Shown: one piece after another, positions 11,159 through 24,700 of the stretch
Numbering within the stretch: the first letter of the stretch is position 1
How the letters are laid out: every line of letters begins with the position of its first letter
Origin: Rhopalosiphum padi
Lineage: Eukaryota; Arthropoda; Insecta; Hemiptera; Aphididae
Assembly (NCBI RefSeq): GCF_020882245.1
Contig: NC_083597.1
Location: forward strand, 72,828,152-72,892,151
Direction of reading: 5' to 3'
DNA: 64,000 bases
Program-made: the position numbers and the translations under genes
Notes under the pieces: model-generated
Told to the model about the DNA's origin: nothing
Databases searched by the model: none
Seen by the model: the letters and a program-made list of their open reading frames with translations, nothing else

Positions 11159-11491
11159 GCTAAATACAGTGGTGTAATATGTGTGCCTGGGAGTGAAATT
11201 TTCAATGGCCTTACTTCATTCAAGCATTATTAAGTGAGTTCTGAGGGGGGAAGCGTGCATTTATATTAGTAAAACTATTATATACATCTTTAAAAATATT
11301 ATTCTATGTCTTATTAACCCAAAATTGTATAATTCTTTTAAATAATTAAAAATATATATATATATATGTTAATAATAGTTTAATAGTTTATTATAAAAGA
11401 AAAACATTTTATTACTTCGAACTCCCTAAAAGAACCGGCCTGTGTGCGCCCGCACCCTCTGATTCCTTTTAGTTACGCCACTGGCTAAATG
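11159..11491. mobile_element. hAT-type MITE with 8-bp target-site duplication
   Basis: The element at 11167-11483 (317 bp) starts CAGTGGTGTAAT and ends AGTTACGCCACTG, giving imperfect terminal inverted repeats of the form CAGTGGYGTAA. It is flanked by GCTAAATA (11159-11166) and GCTAAATG (11484-11491), an 8-bp direct repeat with one mismatch; 8-bp duplications are the hallmark of hAT transposases. The interior has no transposase frame, so movement would have needed a full-length relative elsewhere. The subterminal regions are G/C-richer than the middle. Confidence 0.85.
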
Positions 11492-14400
11492 CATTACAAC
11501 TAATTGTATTACAAACTAATACATTGTATTATGTCTATAACTTACTTATAAAAAAAAAAATATATACATATAATATATTCCATTAAAACATGTGAAACTT
11601 TACTATGTATATAATTTTAAGGTTTGGTGTAGGTTAATCATTCATGTAAGTATATATAAACACGTCTAAGCTTCTTTTTTTTTTTTAATTTGAATCAACT
11701 GCACTTATAATACAATTTGATATTTAACTACATTTATTATATTGAAAGCTTACACTTGTAATAATTGAAGGATAATCAGTATTAACAATACTATGATGTA
11801 ATGGTCATACGTACATAATACTATTGTGTTTAATCAAAATCGTTAACAATTATTATTTTGAATATTATTAATTTGGTCGAATGTTCATATGTCTTGAATA
11901 ATTTTTTACACGTGTAAGCAATTATACTTACATTATCTCACGAGTTATCTTTATTAATAAAAAAATATAATATAATTTGCATAATAAACTAGTAAGTACA
12001 CCGTACATGTTGAAGTCATTGATTTTTTAACTCGCACATATGTGAGTATAAGAGAGGTAACTAGTAGTCCCAAGAGAAACACTATAAATAGTATTAAACT
12101 TTCACTACTAAGAGAATTATTTATTCAAACATAATATTAAATTGTTTTTAGTTTGATAAGCGCATACGAATTTGATAGTCTGCAAGTTAGTTGGTTTTGG
12201 AGCAACGCGAGTCCTTTAATGTCAATAATATATATTGTAATATTTTTATTCTTCAAAACTTTAACATTTCTTTGTTAACTAAATTATAAATAATTAAATA
12301 ATTAAATAAATAAACAAAAGCATTGCCCTTGGAGAAACTTATGTCGTTAATATGATTCATTATTTTATTCATTATTATTCGTAGACCATAAAATATCACT
12401 GGCATACTTTACTACCTTTTCATTTTTTCTAAAAAAAAATTTATTATAATTTATAAATAATGTACATATATCAGATATCTATGTTATTTTTAACTATTCA
12501 TCTTAGATTATAATAATATTAAAATTATAACCATTCACGAAATATTTAGAGCAATAGTTTTCTGTAGGTGTAGCATAGTTAAAAAAAACGCATAAAAGGT
12601 ATGTTTTTCCATGTTCACATAATATTATTATATACATTTTAAAATATATGGTATAATGCAATTTTGTATGTTCAGTTTTATACTGAGAAGTTTAATCAAT
12701 TTGTATTTGTAGTTAATAAAGAACATCTTTAATAAAGCTTGAAAATAGTTTTAAAATTATTTAAATATGTGAAACCATGTTTCATTGAAAATTAAGTATT
12801 AAAACTTTAAAAAGATCACTAAATTTGATAAAAGCGTAAATGTGGTTAATTAAATATTAAGAAAGATGGATAACGTATATTATTTCTTAAACATTTAAAC
12901 GTACCTATATTTAAATATATAATAAATGTTGAAATATTATTTCAAACTATGGTTAGTTTAAATAGTATTATTATTAACTAATATTTATTCATTTATACTA
13001 TTTTCTAGATATTATTTTCATTATTGCACTCACTGCAAAACATAATGGAAATTATTCCGTCCTGATGTGAATAAAATATAAACTTTTATAGTTTTAATAA
13101 AAAAAAAATCAATATTTAATTATAATAATCCCTAACATTTAAGTTATTTTGCAGGTACACGATATATTATAAAATTGTATATCAAAGGCATTCAATAAAA
13201 GTTCTGTAGCGTCTTATACCGATCGCGTGTAACCTATTATAGGTTAAAAAAAACTATTATAATCATGATGCAATTTATATTTTAATATTAAACAAAAATA
13301 AATAGTATAATATATACTGTGTCTCATTTTACATCACACTCAATTTTTGAACTTGCGTTCCACGTGACACTTTACTGGTCATAATATACAATACAAAAGT
13401 TAATTTCAATTATTTGGGCTTTGTTTTATAATTGTTTGAATAATTAATTTCCCGAGTTAATTAATTTTTATGAATATAATATACTCTACTATAAATTACG
13501 AAACACCTTTTACGTATTTCAAATAATTTCTTTTTATTTTAACAAGTTTTTTTAAATTTATAGATTTTTACTGACTATGAAAATATATTGTATACTAACA
13601 ATCAATACACGAGTGTTGACCAAATGAATAATTTAACTTTCAATACTTCTAATATATATATATTTTTTTATAATTTTAACTCTACGATTTGTATACGTTT
13701 TATACTTTTATCGGTGGGATTAAATATATATATATAATAAATAACTTAAATGGAACGGAAAAATAATATAACTTTCTGCGTGCTTATAAATAATAAATCG
13801 ACTAAAACGTTCGTCCGTCACGTCCACCTGCAGCAGTGCGTACCTATATTATGAAAAGGTATCAATCGATTAACAATCGATTTACTATAGCACAACCATC
13901 GCTTAATGTAGTCGAAATATTTTCATAGTCATCAAGACAATAATTAACATATATTAATAATAATATTGGAAAGAATATTATGCACACGAAATCGATAATA
14001 TCGTATTGAAGCCGTGTTATATTATTATAGTTGAGAGGTAATAAAACAATAAATCTTAGGCAAACTATATGGGCTAACGTGGAAATCGTTACGATTGACG
14101 ATTCTTTTTTTAACACAACACATGAATAATAATAATAATAATAATAATATTCGTAAGATTTTGTGCGGGACTAATGGAGAAACGATAATATAATTAAAAA
14201 ATGTGACCCGAGTAAAAGGATTGTCAAAATGTTCGTTTTAGTCCCTGGTCACGCGCGCGCATACACACACATATAGTATATACACGCTATATTGATTAGG
14301 CCGTTATATTAGTGTTACCTTGTGCAATGTTCAAAAAAAAAAAAATGTGTTTCCGTGGATGGATTAAATCTATTATTCATTACAAAAGCTTGGTAATTTT

Positions 14401-16600
14401 TCACAACCGTATTATATACGCTGAACACCACATACTTATACTTTCACACACCCGTGTACAGCTCAGTCATCTATAGTCGACTCGGGGATCCTCTTAAATT
14501 TCCGGAATACGTTAAAGTAAAACGCAATTATGATTTTACACTTTGGGAATAGTATATATCGTATTTATTATGTTATGGTATCATTGCTTGAAAGACTAAA
14601 ACTATAATTAGGTATTATAATACTGTGTTTGAACAATTTATAAATTATACCCTGTATGGTTATATGTATAAATACATTATACTGGATGATGGCTGATAGG
14701 CGATTCGCAGAGCATATTCACTGACTTTTTAATTTAACAATGCAGTTATTTAAAAGTTATATAAATAGTTGAAGTCCATATTTTTTTTTTAATTCTTGAG
14801 ATTTACTGTACTTACTTCAAATTAGAATACTCCTTTTATAGAATAGTAAGCCATTAATGATTTTAGTGGATTTTATTATATTAAGATCATGGTTACTTAG
14901 AGATTAATCTTAATCCACAGACATTTTACAATTTATAAAAATCCTATGAGTAAATAATAGATATTAAATACTTCCAAACCATTTTTAAAAGTTATTATAC
15001 TTAGTATAAATATTTTTATAACTGATTTATTCGTTAAAATTGTAAATTAGATATATTGTACATTGACATTAGAAAAAAACAATAGATATTCATTAAATAA
15101 TTTACTTTAAAAAAAGGATATCATTTGAAAAACTAAAATTTTATTTCCTTAAGACACTCTTGAAGTAGTAAAAAATATCTCTATAATTTTAAAATATGAT
15201 TTTTAAGTACTTACTCGATTATTTAAAAAAATGAATTAATTCATAATTAAAAAAAAAAATTGAGAGTGAGTAAGGTTGGTGAATCATTCTATAGTATATA
15301 CTATATAATACTATTGTAACATTTTATTTCTACAAATATTTCATTCATCCAATGGTTTCAAACTATGTTGTTATTATTATAGTTTTGATTTCGTTTTTTG
15401 TTCATTTTTCAGAATACTGTGGTGTAATAATAACATAATATATAATGTACATCGAATATCGAGCCAATAATTTATTATTTATTAACATTTAAAGTTTTGC
15501 CATAAGATATATAAGAGATGGAATAGGGCGTCGGGGGAATTTCAGTGCACTACTCTGCTGTTCTAAACTTTAAACGCGTTATAAATAAATATAAGTACGA
15601 TATTGAATAACCATATGCGGCTATACATAAACATTTTCAGGAAAATATTTTGTTTTAATATATGTAAAACATGTATTGTACAAGATTGCCTATTAAATAA
15701 AGTAGAATATTAAAAAATAATATGATCATTGCTGTAAAAAAATTGGCGAAGCTTAGTGCTATAATAGCGTGCACTTTAAATTATATGAAAACAAATTTAA
15801 AGTCGGAGAAAAATGAGCATCTCGAGCTTAAAAAATCACAGTGTAGTTTAATGAACACCAATCTATTACAATAGTTTACCTGTTATGTCATAATAATGTT
15901 TTTATATTTATATTTTTACGTCGACTTTACAAATAACGTTCATTGATGACGATCGCGTATTTTAATAATATGATATAAACATTTCATAGCACACTATGGA
16001 TCATAGTAAAAGATTGTATTTATATGGCTTTGGTCTGCAAAATATTTTTATATTATGCAACCCAAATATGTATCGCTTATGTTAAATACAACTTTACGAG
16101 CAACAATGTATGTAAGCAACTGTACTCATTACGAACAAAAAATTACATTTTACGGTATTGCGTCGCTAAAGCAATGTCATCGCAGTATTATAGCAATGCA
16201 TAAGCTCCATATCTACTATACACGAAACACTTGTCTTATTATTTTTATATAAACGTATTTATAATCACTAAATTATTATTAATATTGTAATACCGATAAT
16301 ATTTTGACTATATCGACACACACATTAATACATAGGTACTCATCCAAAATTAAAATTCCGTAGATCCTTACTATTATACCATAATATTATATTATAATAC
16401 TCGCATAGCGCGTCTTGATACCACCCAATTCCAGCGCAAATCGTTATTGTACAAACGACTAAGTTTGTTGAGTATTGTGTGTACCTTTATTATATTATTA
16501 TGCTCTGTTCCTTAACATTGCGGTAATTTGAAATGTTATTTACCGTGCTGCCAAGTACACGAAACGTACGTCAACCGTCGTCGATGAGTACCATATCACT
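11492..16600. other. A+T-rich intron 2
   Basis: About 5 kb with no supported gene. It includes many T and A runs, an (AAT)n array at 14125-14149, and short less A+T-rich patches near 13.80 kb and 14.24 kb. One minus frame of 84 codons (13862-14116) is Ile/Leu/Tyr-rich and typical of A+T-driven noise. Confidence 0.55.
14125..14149. repeat. (AAT)n microsatellite
   Basis: About eight uninterrupted AAT units. Confidence 0.9.
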
Positions 16601-16606
16601 ATGCTT

Positions 16607-16628
16607 AATAATAATAATAATAATAATA
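16607..16628. repeat. (AAT)n microsatellite
   Basis: About seven AAT units, 90 bases upstream of the exon 3 candidate of gene A. Confidence 0.9.
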
Positions 16629-16717
16629 TAATTTGTTTTGATGTATAATAATGTCATGTACAATTTGCCAGAGTTATTTAATCGACTGTTTCCTAATTTT
16701 CTGAAATACGCACGTAG

Positions 16718-16837
16718 CGAATGTCAGCTAATATTTCGTTTTATACGACAAAACTTATATTACGTTTTGGCAAAGGAGACATTGACCCAAGTCTGAGTCG
16801 ACAGCCACGTACCTGCAGCCTGTACTGCGCAGTAAAG
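16718..16837 (+). CDS. Gene A, candidate exon 3
   Basis: Forty codons are open between AG at 16716-16717 (preceded by TTTCCTAATTTTCTG) and the donor AAG/GTAACC at 16838; it enters and leaves in phase 0, matching the exits of exon 2 and the entry of exon 4. The peptide runs RMSANISFYTTKLILRFG, then KGDIDPSLSRQPRTCSLYCAVK. Placed between its neighbours, LILRFG would end the helix of the beta-grasp pattern and TCSLYCAVK would be the next strand. The ATG at 16721 is in frame, so a separate short start is possible. The acceptor is only moderate because the pyrimidine tract is about 15 bases from the AG. Confidence 0.35.
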
Positions 16838-18815
16838 GTAACCTCAATACATAATAGTTTGTGAACAGTATAGGTAAAACGTATATGCTTTTTACAAGAA
16901 TATTTTAATACGATGTCGGTGAATTAAACAGATATAATTATAATATTATTGATGCACAACCTTATAATAATATATACTGCATCCTTAAACTTTTGCTATG
17001 ATTTTTTCGTATACGTAATTGAAATGGCATTGTTTTATTATTATTATTATTATTATTTGAAATAGCCTTCGGCTGCAATGGCTGTTGGGCGAGATGTACA
17101 TATTATTATTGTTATTTATTTATAAATATGAATAACATAATATGGACACATACACAGCACACACACACAAAAATATATATTTATATGTTGGAAAACAAAA
17201 CTAACTTTTTGGAATAATAATAAATGATTTGTTTTGATTGTACGTAGTTGCAATGCGCTTTTCCCGGTATTCATAATCGTTTTTCTCTTCATAGCAAACC
17301 TAATAAAATGTGTATACTTTTAACGATTTTTTTTTTGTTTTTTTTTTTTTTTAAATATTATTCGACAGAAATATACCATTTTCATTTAGCTGTATGAAAA
17401 TATGTTTGACTGTATATTTTACTGTTGAGATTTTGACAAATTAAAAATTGCGATTATTAAAATTAATTACTACTAACTACAGATTTTATGGTTAATAATT
17501 AATCAAATGTACTGTGATATTAATTATAATAGTAACAATTTATTCGAGAGTAGTTCACAAGTAGTGTTTAAAGAAAACGTACTCGCCCTATTGAAATAGA
17601 TTTAAAAATACCGTGATACCATTTGCCAAAAGATTAAATGATGTTGGTTTTTAAATCAAAATAAATGTTAATGTTATTTCACTGTGTTAATGTACAAGGA
17701 GGTTTTAAATTTCTTTAATTTATTATGAAAAAAATTATTTTATTACTTAACACTATATAGGTATAGTTTTAGGAATTATAGTAGTGGTAATAATAGTTTT
17801 ACATTTATTTAGTATTTATGTATCGCACAGTGCACCATTAATATAAACAACGAAATTGTGACCTTTTATTATAAATAATATTTACTGCTCGTTTTCGTGT
17901 ATTTTTAAATGGTTTCATCTGCACGTGTAAAGTACAAACGTATATTATTAAAAATAGTTGCATTATTAATCATTATTTTATTGTTTAAAACTCAACAATA
18001 AAATAAAGTTATAATATGTTATACTTCGTTTTACTTAAACAAATATTATTACGACCGATTTATCCGGAAAAAATGTAGGCATTTCAACAAGATAATTTAT
18101 CATAATAAATAATAATATAACTCACCGAGCCGATGCTTGTTTTGCAAACAAAATGTTGTACGGAAAAACAATTGCAATGGTCTCTATTATAGTGTCAGAT
18201 AATTGTTGCAGCGTGCAGAAAATACCTGCGTACCTACTTTTTCCCAAGTACAGAAATAAAACAAAATAAGATTTCTCATTAAACTTTTCAGTATACTATT
18301 ATAATATATTTAAGTGGATGGGGTAGAGGGGTATAGGGTTCAACGCAAGGGGAGTAGACCCAGCCCCCCTACTTCTAACCACGATTAAAAAGTGCCCCTT
18401 TAACATTTTCTTCTAGAGATACACTGGTACGCTCAAGCTATTAAGTAGAATTAAAATAATTTCCTCCGTTAAAAAGTAATTATTTATTTTTATCATATTA
18501 TCATTTTAGTCTTGTATGAAGTTATTTTATTAAATATTTTTTAGCTTGATGTAAATATAGTTATACAAAGTACATAGTTCATTTTTTTCATATGTTTTAT
18601 TGCATATAGTTTATTATATTAAACATACTAATAATACGTATTATTTTATTTTACTAAATACCTAATTACATTTTTAGTAGGTATATTTTATTTTGATATT
18701 TTATGCATAGGTTTAAGAAAAATGTATATGCCTAAATGTGTCCTAAATATAAACGATTTACTTTCTATAATATTTATATTATGGTATTGCAAAAACTTAT
18801 TCTTTATGTAAGATC
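16838..18815. other. Intron 3 of gene A, left part
   Basis: A+T-rich with a (TTA)n array at 17035-17056 and a T-rich tract at 17325-17350. At 18126-18240 both strands are open: minus reads FCTLQQLSDTIIETIAIV up to a GTGAGT donor at about 18125, plus reads MLYGKTIAMVSIIVSDN and ends in a stop; neither can be preferred. At 18.31-18.43 kb a less A+T-rich stretch with GACCCAGCCCCCCTACTTC and a terminus-like ACACTGGTACG looks like a decayed transposon. Confidence 0.4.
17035..17056. repeat. (TTA)n microsatellite
   Basis: About seven TTA units. Confidence 0.9.
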
Positions 18816-18885
18816 ATATATTTTTTTATTAAAATATAATCATTAAATGATTATATTTTTTTATTAAAATATAATCATTAAATGA
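18816..18885. repeat. 35-bp tandem duplication with internal palindrome
   Basis: Two adjacent copies of a 35-bp unit with a T7 run, TTAAAATATAATCATTAAA and TGA. Each contains the near-palindrome AATCATTAAATGATT (7-bp arms around one A), so the pair carries two identical small hairpins. Confidence 0.85.
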
Positions 18886-21750
18886 TTTACGTTTTGGAAA
18901 AAGGGTTGCTATAGTTTGAATTAAAAAAATAGTTATCAAATAAAAAAAATGCATGTAGATGATTAAATTAACAATAATAAATAAAATTCTAATTAAAAGA
19001 TTTTAAGTAGGTTAGGTTAAACCTAAGTACTAATGAATAAAAGGATGCTACCCTGCCGTCAGTCTTTACAACTTAATAACATTTACATTTTTAAGTTATA
19101 AGAATTAAATTTACTCTCATAAAACGTTTGAAATAAAGTATATTGAGAATACAGTACCCTTTCTCGTGTTATATTACTTTAAGGTTTATTTATATTATAT
19201 ACACATACACATAGGTATTACACAAAATATACATGTATAATATACCACCCGTGAGGGTATATAAGTATATATTAATAGTATTTACCGATGATTGACTGCT
19301 GCAGCAGCCGTATAAAACAGCAGTTGCCGCAGATATAGGCAGTTATCGGGTTAATAGTCTTTATTATACGAAGCAAAAAACTTGGCCACTGACGGGCGGC
19401 AACAGGGACGGAGGATGAGGGGATAAGTCGAATCGCCTCTCAAATCCAGGAAGTCGGTTGACCGTTTTTTTAACTCTATAGTCTATACCGATTGCTTTCG
19501 AAAACTTCTCAATAACAGAATATTATTTGTCCCACAACAGATATATTGCAATATGTATAGTTTTCGATTTTTTATATATCAATTTATTATTTTGAAGACA
19601 GGAAGAACATAGGTATTATATTATTATTATGTTATATAACTTGTATATTTGTTAGGATATATTTGCGGTCACAAGAACATCACCTCGAGCGATGCAAAAA
19701 AAAAATAGTGACCCAAACCCCAATACAAATGCGCAAACTCTAAAAAACATCTCAGGACCAAAGACAAAACAACCCTTTAATCTTCAAGCCTTTGTTATTC
19801 GAGTGTTCGGAGCTCACTCGTCGGTGCAGCGTTCGAAAAGTAAAAAATAATAATACACATAGGTGTTATAGTTTGTCGATATCTGTCGAAAACTCTGCAC
19901 GTCATGTATATCTATGACGTATATATTGTTATATGTTATCAGCTCTATCGGTAGCGTCCGAGAGAACTGTAATAACTTTATTCACTAATAATCGATATGC
20001 GAACAAAATAATAATAAATATGTAGATATATTATAAGCTCGCCCATAGCAAATATTCTCAAATTTCAACTAACCTTATAAAACACGAAATCACGATCTGA
20101 AATTTCACTCAAAGATAATAAGTATACAAGGAGGCGACTCTTTATTTCGTTTTTCAAAATTATTTTAACATAGCAAACAATATTATGTATTTTGTTTGCC
20201 CGCCACCCCTCCCTGTACAAATTGTATTTATTTCACAATAATAAAAACGGGTGTGACTATATGGGTCTCGAATAAAAAGTTCACACACCACGTAAATCGT
20301 CGGAAAGCCACCAATAAATACCCCCTCCATGGCTCCGCACGAGTCGACAAATGAATAACATCATGTATATACAAGTATGTATTGTTCGCAATGATGACAG
20401 GACACACAAAAATGAAATGTTTTGTCAAATCGAAAATTAAACCACCGACCGGAATAAAATGCGCGTTTGATAATTATTATTATTTTCGCTTGAATAATAA
20501 ACAAACAGTGATGTTATTACGACACTGTAGTAATACAGTACACCGATACTTGGACACGTCCTATCAATGTGTATAATATAATAGTATAATACACACCGGT
20601 CGGTATGGTATATACGCGTTGATCGTTGTGGCGTTTGTGCGTGCGCATGTCGCATGCCACGAGAGTCGAGTGAAGCGCAAAAAAAAAAAAATATAATAAT
20701 AATAAAAAAAAAAATAAATTCGAATCGAATCAAACGTCGGGTCTGACGACGAGGCCATTACAATATTATAAATAATGCAAAAAGCTCTTCGTGACGCCTG
20801 TGACGGGCGGTATCGTGTTTACGCGTACAATATGCGGCAATATAATACTATATATTATACGAGTTTTGTACGTACACATTACACACAATGTACTCGTACA
20901 TTGATATCGCGTATATGATATTCGTGTGTCAAAATTATATAGGTACGAATACCGGAGACACGCGGTTGCCCGGTATTCGGTGTCGTGATGGGTGGGAATA
21001 GGTCACAAAATATAATTCGCTGTACCTATATATTATTATTATTGTTATAGAGATAACGTACATGACGTACTATACCTGGTGTACGGTATATATATATATA
21101 TATATATTTGTACGCACAGAGTGTTAGGTACTAATGTAATGTGTGTTCTAATGATATATTGTGTTAGTAGGTACGAAATAAAACGAAAAAAAAAAAAATG
21201 CCGAGCATAAATAATGTACGAATATTATGGAAATTATTTGAATACACCGCACGAATTCGACGTGATCCAACGTGTGGAAAACAGAATCGAAAAAAAAATG
21301 ACATAAAAATTGCTTTAATGGTGGTTTTGACGTCTATAATAATAACAACAGTAATGTACATATATTATATATATATATACACTTAAATATTTTATACTGC
21401 GAACGTTATGTACGGTGTATCGCAGATTATGACGATCGTTGCACTTTCGAGTACCTATACGATACGCGATACGACTGTGTCGTTTTTTCATACGTTTCTC
21501 TTTCGCTTACGATTTTCTGGGTTATTGCCGTACATGGCAATAATATTATATAATATATATTTTATTGTGCGTATACGCACAATCTACAAAAACGGTACTG
21601 TTTTTTTTTTCTACTCCCGTATAAATATTACAATACAGCGGTTAATACGAGCGGCGTAATTTACAGATTAAAAGCTGCATGAGATTTTTTACTTCAACTC
21701 GAATACAACGAGCGACATTCCGAAGCAATCGTCGATTATCATTCGGGATA
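18886..21750. other. Intron 3, mixed composition
   Basis: Mostly A+T-rich, with less A+T-rich patches at 19.38-19.47, 19.66-19.85, 20.25-20.35 and 20.58-20.76 kb. Frames in these patches open on both strands: minus 20228-20428 includes LSTRAEPWRGYLLVAFRR and plus 20382-20576 includes MMTGHTKMKCFVKSKIKP. None has a convincing pair of splice sites. A TA run lies at 21088-21108. Confidence 0.45.
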
Positions 21751-21754
21751 CCCG

Positions 21755-21767
21755 TCACTGGCGTAGT
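21755..21767 (+). mobile_element. Transposon terminus-like motif (left of an inverted pair)
   Basis: TCACTGGCGTAGT here is repeated in inverse orientation at 27667-27679. It resembles, but is not the same as, the CAGTGGCGTAA end of the hAT MITE at 11.17 kb. Likely the end of a decayed DNA element; a single 5.9-kb element bounded by both copies is possible but no transposase is seen between them. Confidence 0.35.
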
Positions 21768-24700
21768 GCACCAGGGGCAATTATAATGTTTTAAAATAGT
21801 GATAAAACAAAAGTTGTTCCATAATTTATTAGTAAATTATACAATGATTGTCAGTTCATTCGCTGTTACTATACACCTAATGGCTTAGCTCGTGTACTGG
21901 GGCGTTAAAAAAAAGGAACGGTCGTGGTCAAATAATATTTAATAATATTTCCATAAAGCCTCGTATACTTATTAGAAAACAGAACACATATAGGTGCGCA
22001 ATAGGGTTCCTGAAAAAAATAATGTATACAATTTCAAACTTTATTAATTATATTCTGTTTGAAATAATATTTCGACCTATTTTATACAGGAATATTAATT
22101 GTCTGGAGCCAGCGATCAGGGCGGTGCCATAAAATGTAGTCTCGGCCAGCGAATTAGTATCGAAAGCATTGAACCGCGATACTATAATTACTAAATAATT
22201 TATTTAATTATTATTATAATTGTTATTCATTGTAGTAATTTAAAACCCCACTAAAACGGTCGTCGCGCAGCACACCTATTTCGATATTCCGATTTTGAGG
22301 AGTATAATATAGTTAGAATACTTTACCGAACGTTTCTCGGATATTTTTATGGACGATTTAACACATTCATGGTATTAAATGGTTTTCAGCTTAACATTAC
22401 TCCAGAAACATCCCGTAAACGAGTTTATTGTTATATATCGAAAAGTATTGAATATTTCGACGATAGTATTCCACAATCGTTCAACTGTACAAACATTCGC
22501 GGGGCTAACAATTATTTCTTTGCCACTCCAAAATCCTCTTGAAGGCCGTATCTGCACATTACCTAAATGATTGCATGTAAACAGTAAACTACATATTGGT
22601 AGTCGATAACAACGTTTATGCTGCGTCATAATGTATGTAATATTATTACATATTTTAATAATTATAAAATGATACGTTTTAGAAATATACATTTGAAATA
22701 AGCCATATCAGAAATAGTGACGTAATAATCGTTTATTATTTGTTTTATTGTATACTATAAAAATTTAGAAATTTGAAATACCACTAAAATTTTTTAATGA
22801 ACTTAATCGTATGAATAAAAACAAATTATTTGAAGAAGGCTGACATCGAAATGTCGAGAATAAAAAATGTACAATCATGAAACCATTATTATATTATTTG
22901 AAATGCACAATCTATACACATAATATTATAAGCATACAATGCACATAAGTACATATAAGTATATTATTATTATGAAGGTTGTGCATCTGAGATACAAATG
23001 GTTTGAAAAAAGAAGCTAGCCATTAGTATGAGCGGGACACTTGAGACTTGCAGATTATTGCCGAGTGACATTATAATAGGTCACGTTACACCATTTAAAC
23101 CACAAAAAATCTAAACAAAATGTTCGCTATCAAGATGATATACTTGAAAACAATTTGATCTGTTTCTATTGAAAATTTTATATACATATTAAATATAAAA
23201 ACATATAAAATAAGATTGATAAATTAACTTGCCACACATTGAACAATAATTGGTTAACTTGAAAATCATTAATAAACAATCCATATATTTTGTATGTACT
23301 TTTAAGCGGAATGATAACATTTATATGGAGTTTCGTTTATACATAATAAAATATAAAATTATACTTGTCTTATGTTGTATCGTTCAAAACTTCGATGTAT
23401 AGCTAATTATTTGAAAGTCATTTAACCTGGTTTTATGATGAGAATTTATCATTGTTATTATCTTTTTTTTATATCACAGATTTTACATATTATGCATATT
23501 ATTATATGCTATAGAATAATTCACTAGGCACGCTTTTCTCCATTTTTTCATTAATAAATAATTTATTTAAATAATGTTTTTCAAAATTTTAAATAATTCA
23601 CAATAATATTAACATATAATCATTACACTTAGAACCATATTTTAAACTATTACGATTATTTTATGCCATTTAAAAAGTGTCCTATAATGATAGAAGCTTT
23701 TTATAATGATAAAAAATTTACTTTTCCTAATTGAATATTATCAAGCCAATAACATAGGATTTTTAAGCTTTGATGTATTTAAATTAAAATGTTAAGTAAC
23801 AGTTTACGTATTATTAAAATGTATATACATAAGATAAAAGTTCTAAAAAATGGTTTAACATAAATATAAAATACATTATGTAATATTGCACCTTGTATTT
23901 ATTATACTCCTCAATTTTTAAAAATTATAAATGTTTATATATTATTGATATTATTTACTAACATTTTCAAATTATTTTAGCCATATATCTTTCATACCCA
24001 TTATCTTTAATGTACAAAAGTTATTTAACTCGAAAACCGCTCGTTCTAATTTCGATTTAAATATAACAATATTTTTGCAAATATCATCAGGTTATGTCAT
24101 TTTTAAGACAAAATGGTGATTCTCGTTTAAAAAAAATGAAATTGGTATCAGTACAACCAGATACGGCATTCTTTAAATATCATAAAAAATATAAGTATAT
24201 AGGTATTTGAAAAAGTGGCCCTCAAGTATATTATTTAAAAGTTCCAAAAATAATAATTTCAGTAAATTCATTATTAAAGGAAAACAATTATCGCGTGCAC
24301 GTTTGGTGAACCATACCGGAACACCCAGTATAATACTGCTAGTACTTGTATAATATCGCTCGCGGTATTTATCGAAATTATTTAGGGAAATTCGAGCGCC
24401 TCCGCTTACAAAAGATTAACAAATAATTGACAAATAACAGCAATCAGTTGCGGCATATTTTTTTTTACCCACATACACAAGAAGACTTACAAAACTACAC
24501 ACAGATACGCGCGCGCGCACACACATTCATATAGAAAATAAGTAAGCATTATTATATAAATCCTGACTGATCGCCGAACTGTGTATAATCTCATGGATAT
24601 TTGATGTTAAGCCAATAACGCAATTCCGAACTGGTAAATTTATTTCACGAGCGTTAATATTTATTAAACGATATGCCCGCGATACATGATGTATACACGC

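Noticed and set aside
13862..14116. 84-codon minus frame
   Set aside because: Ile/Leu/Tyr/Asn composition typical of A+T-rich non-coding DNA.
14125..14149. Regular AAT arrays considered as CRISPR-like repeats (here and elsewhere)
   Set aside because: Simple trinucleotide microsatellites with no spacers.
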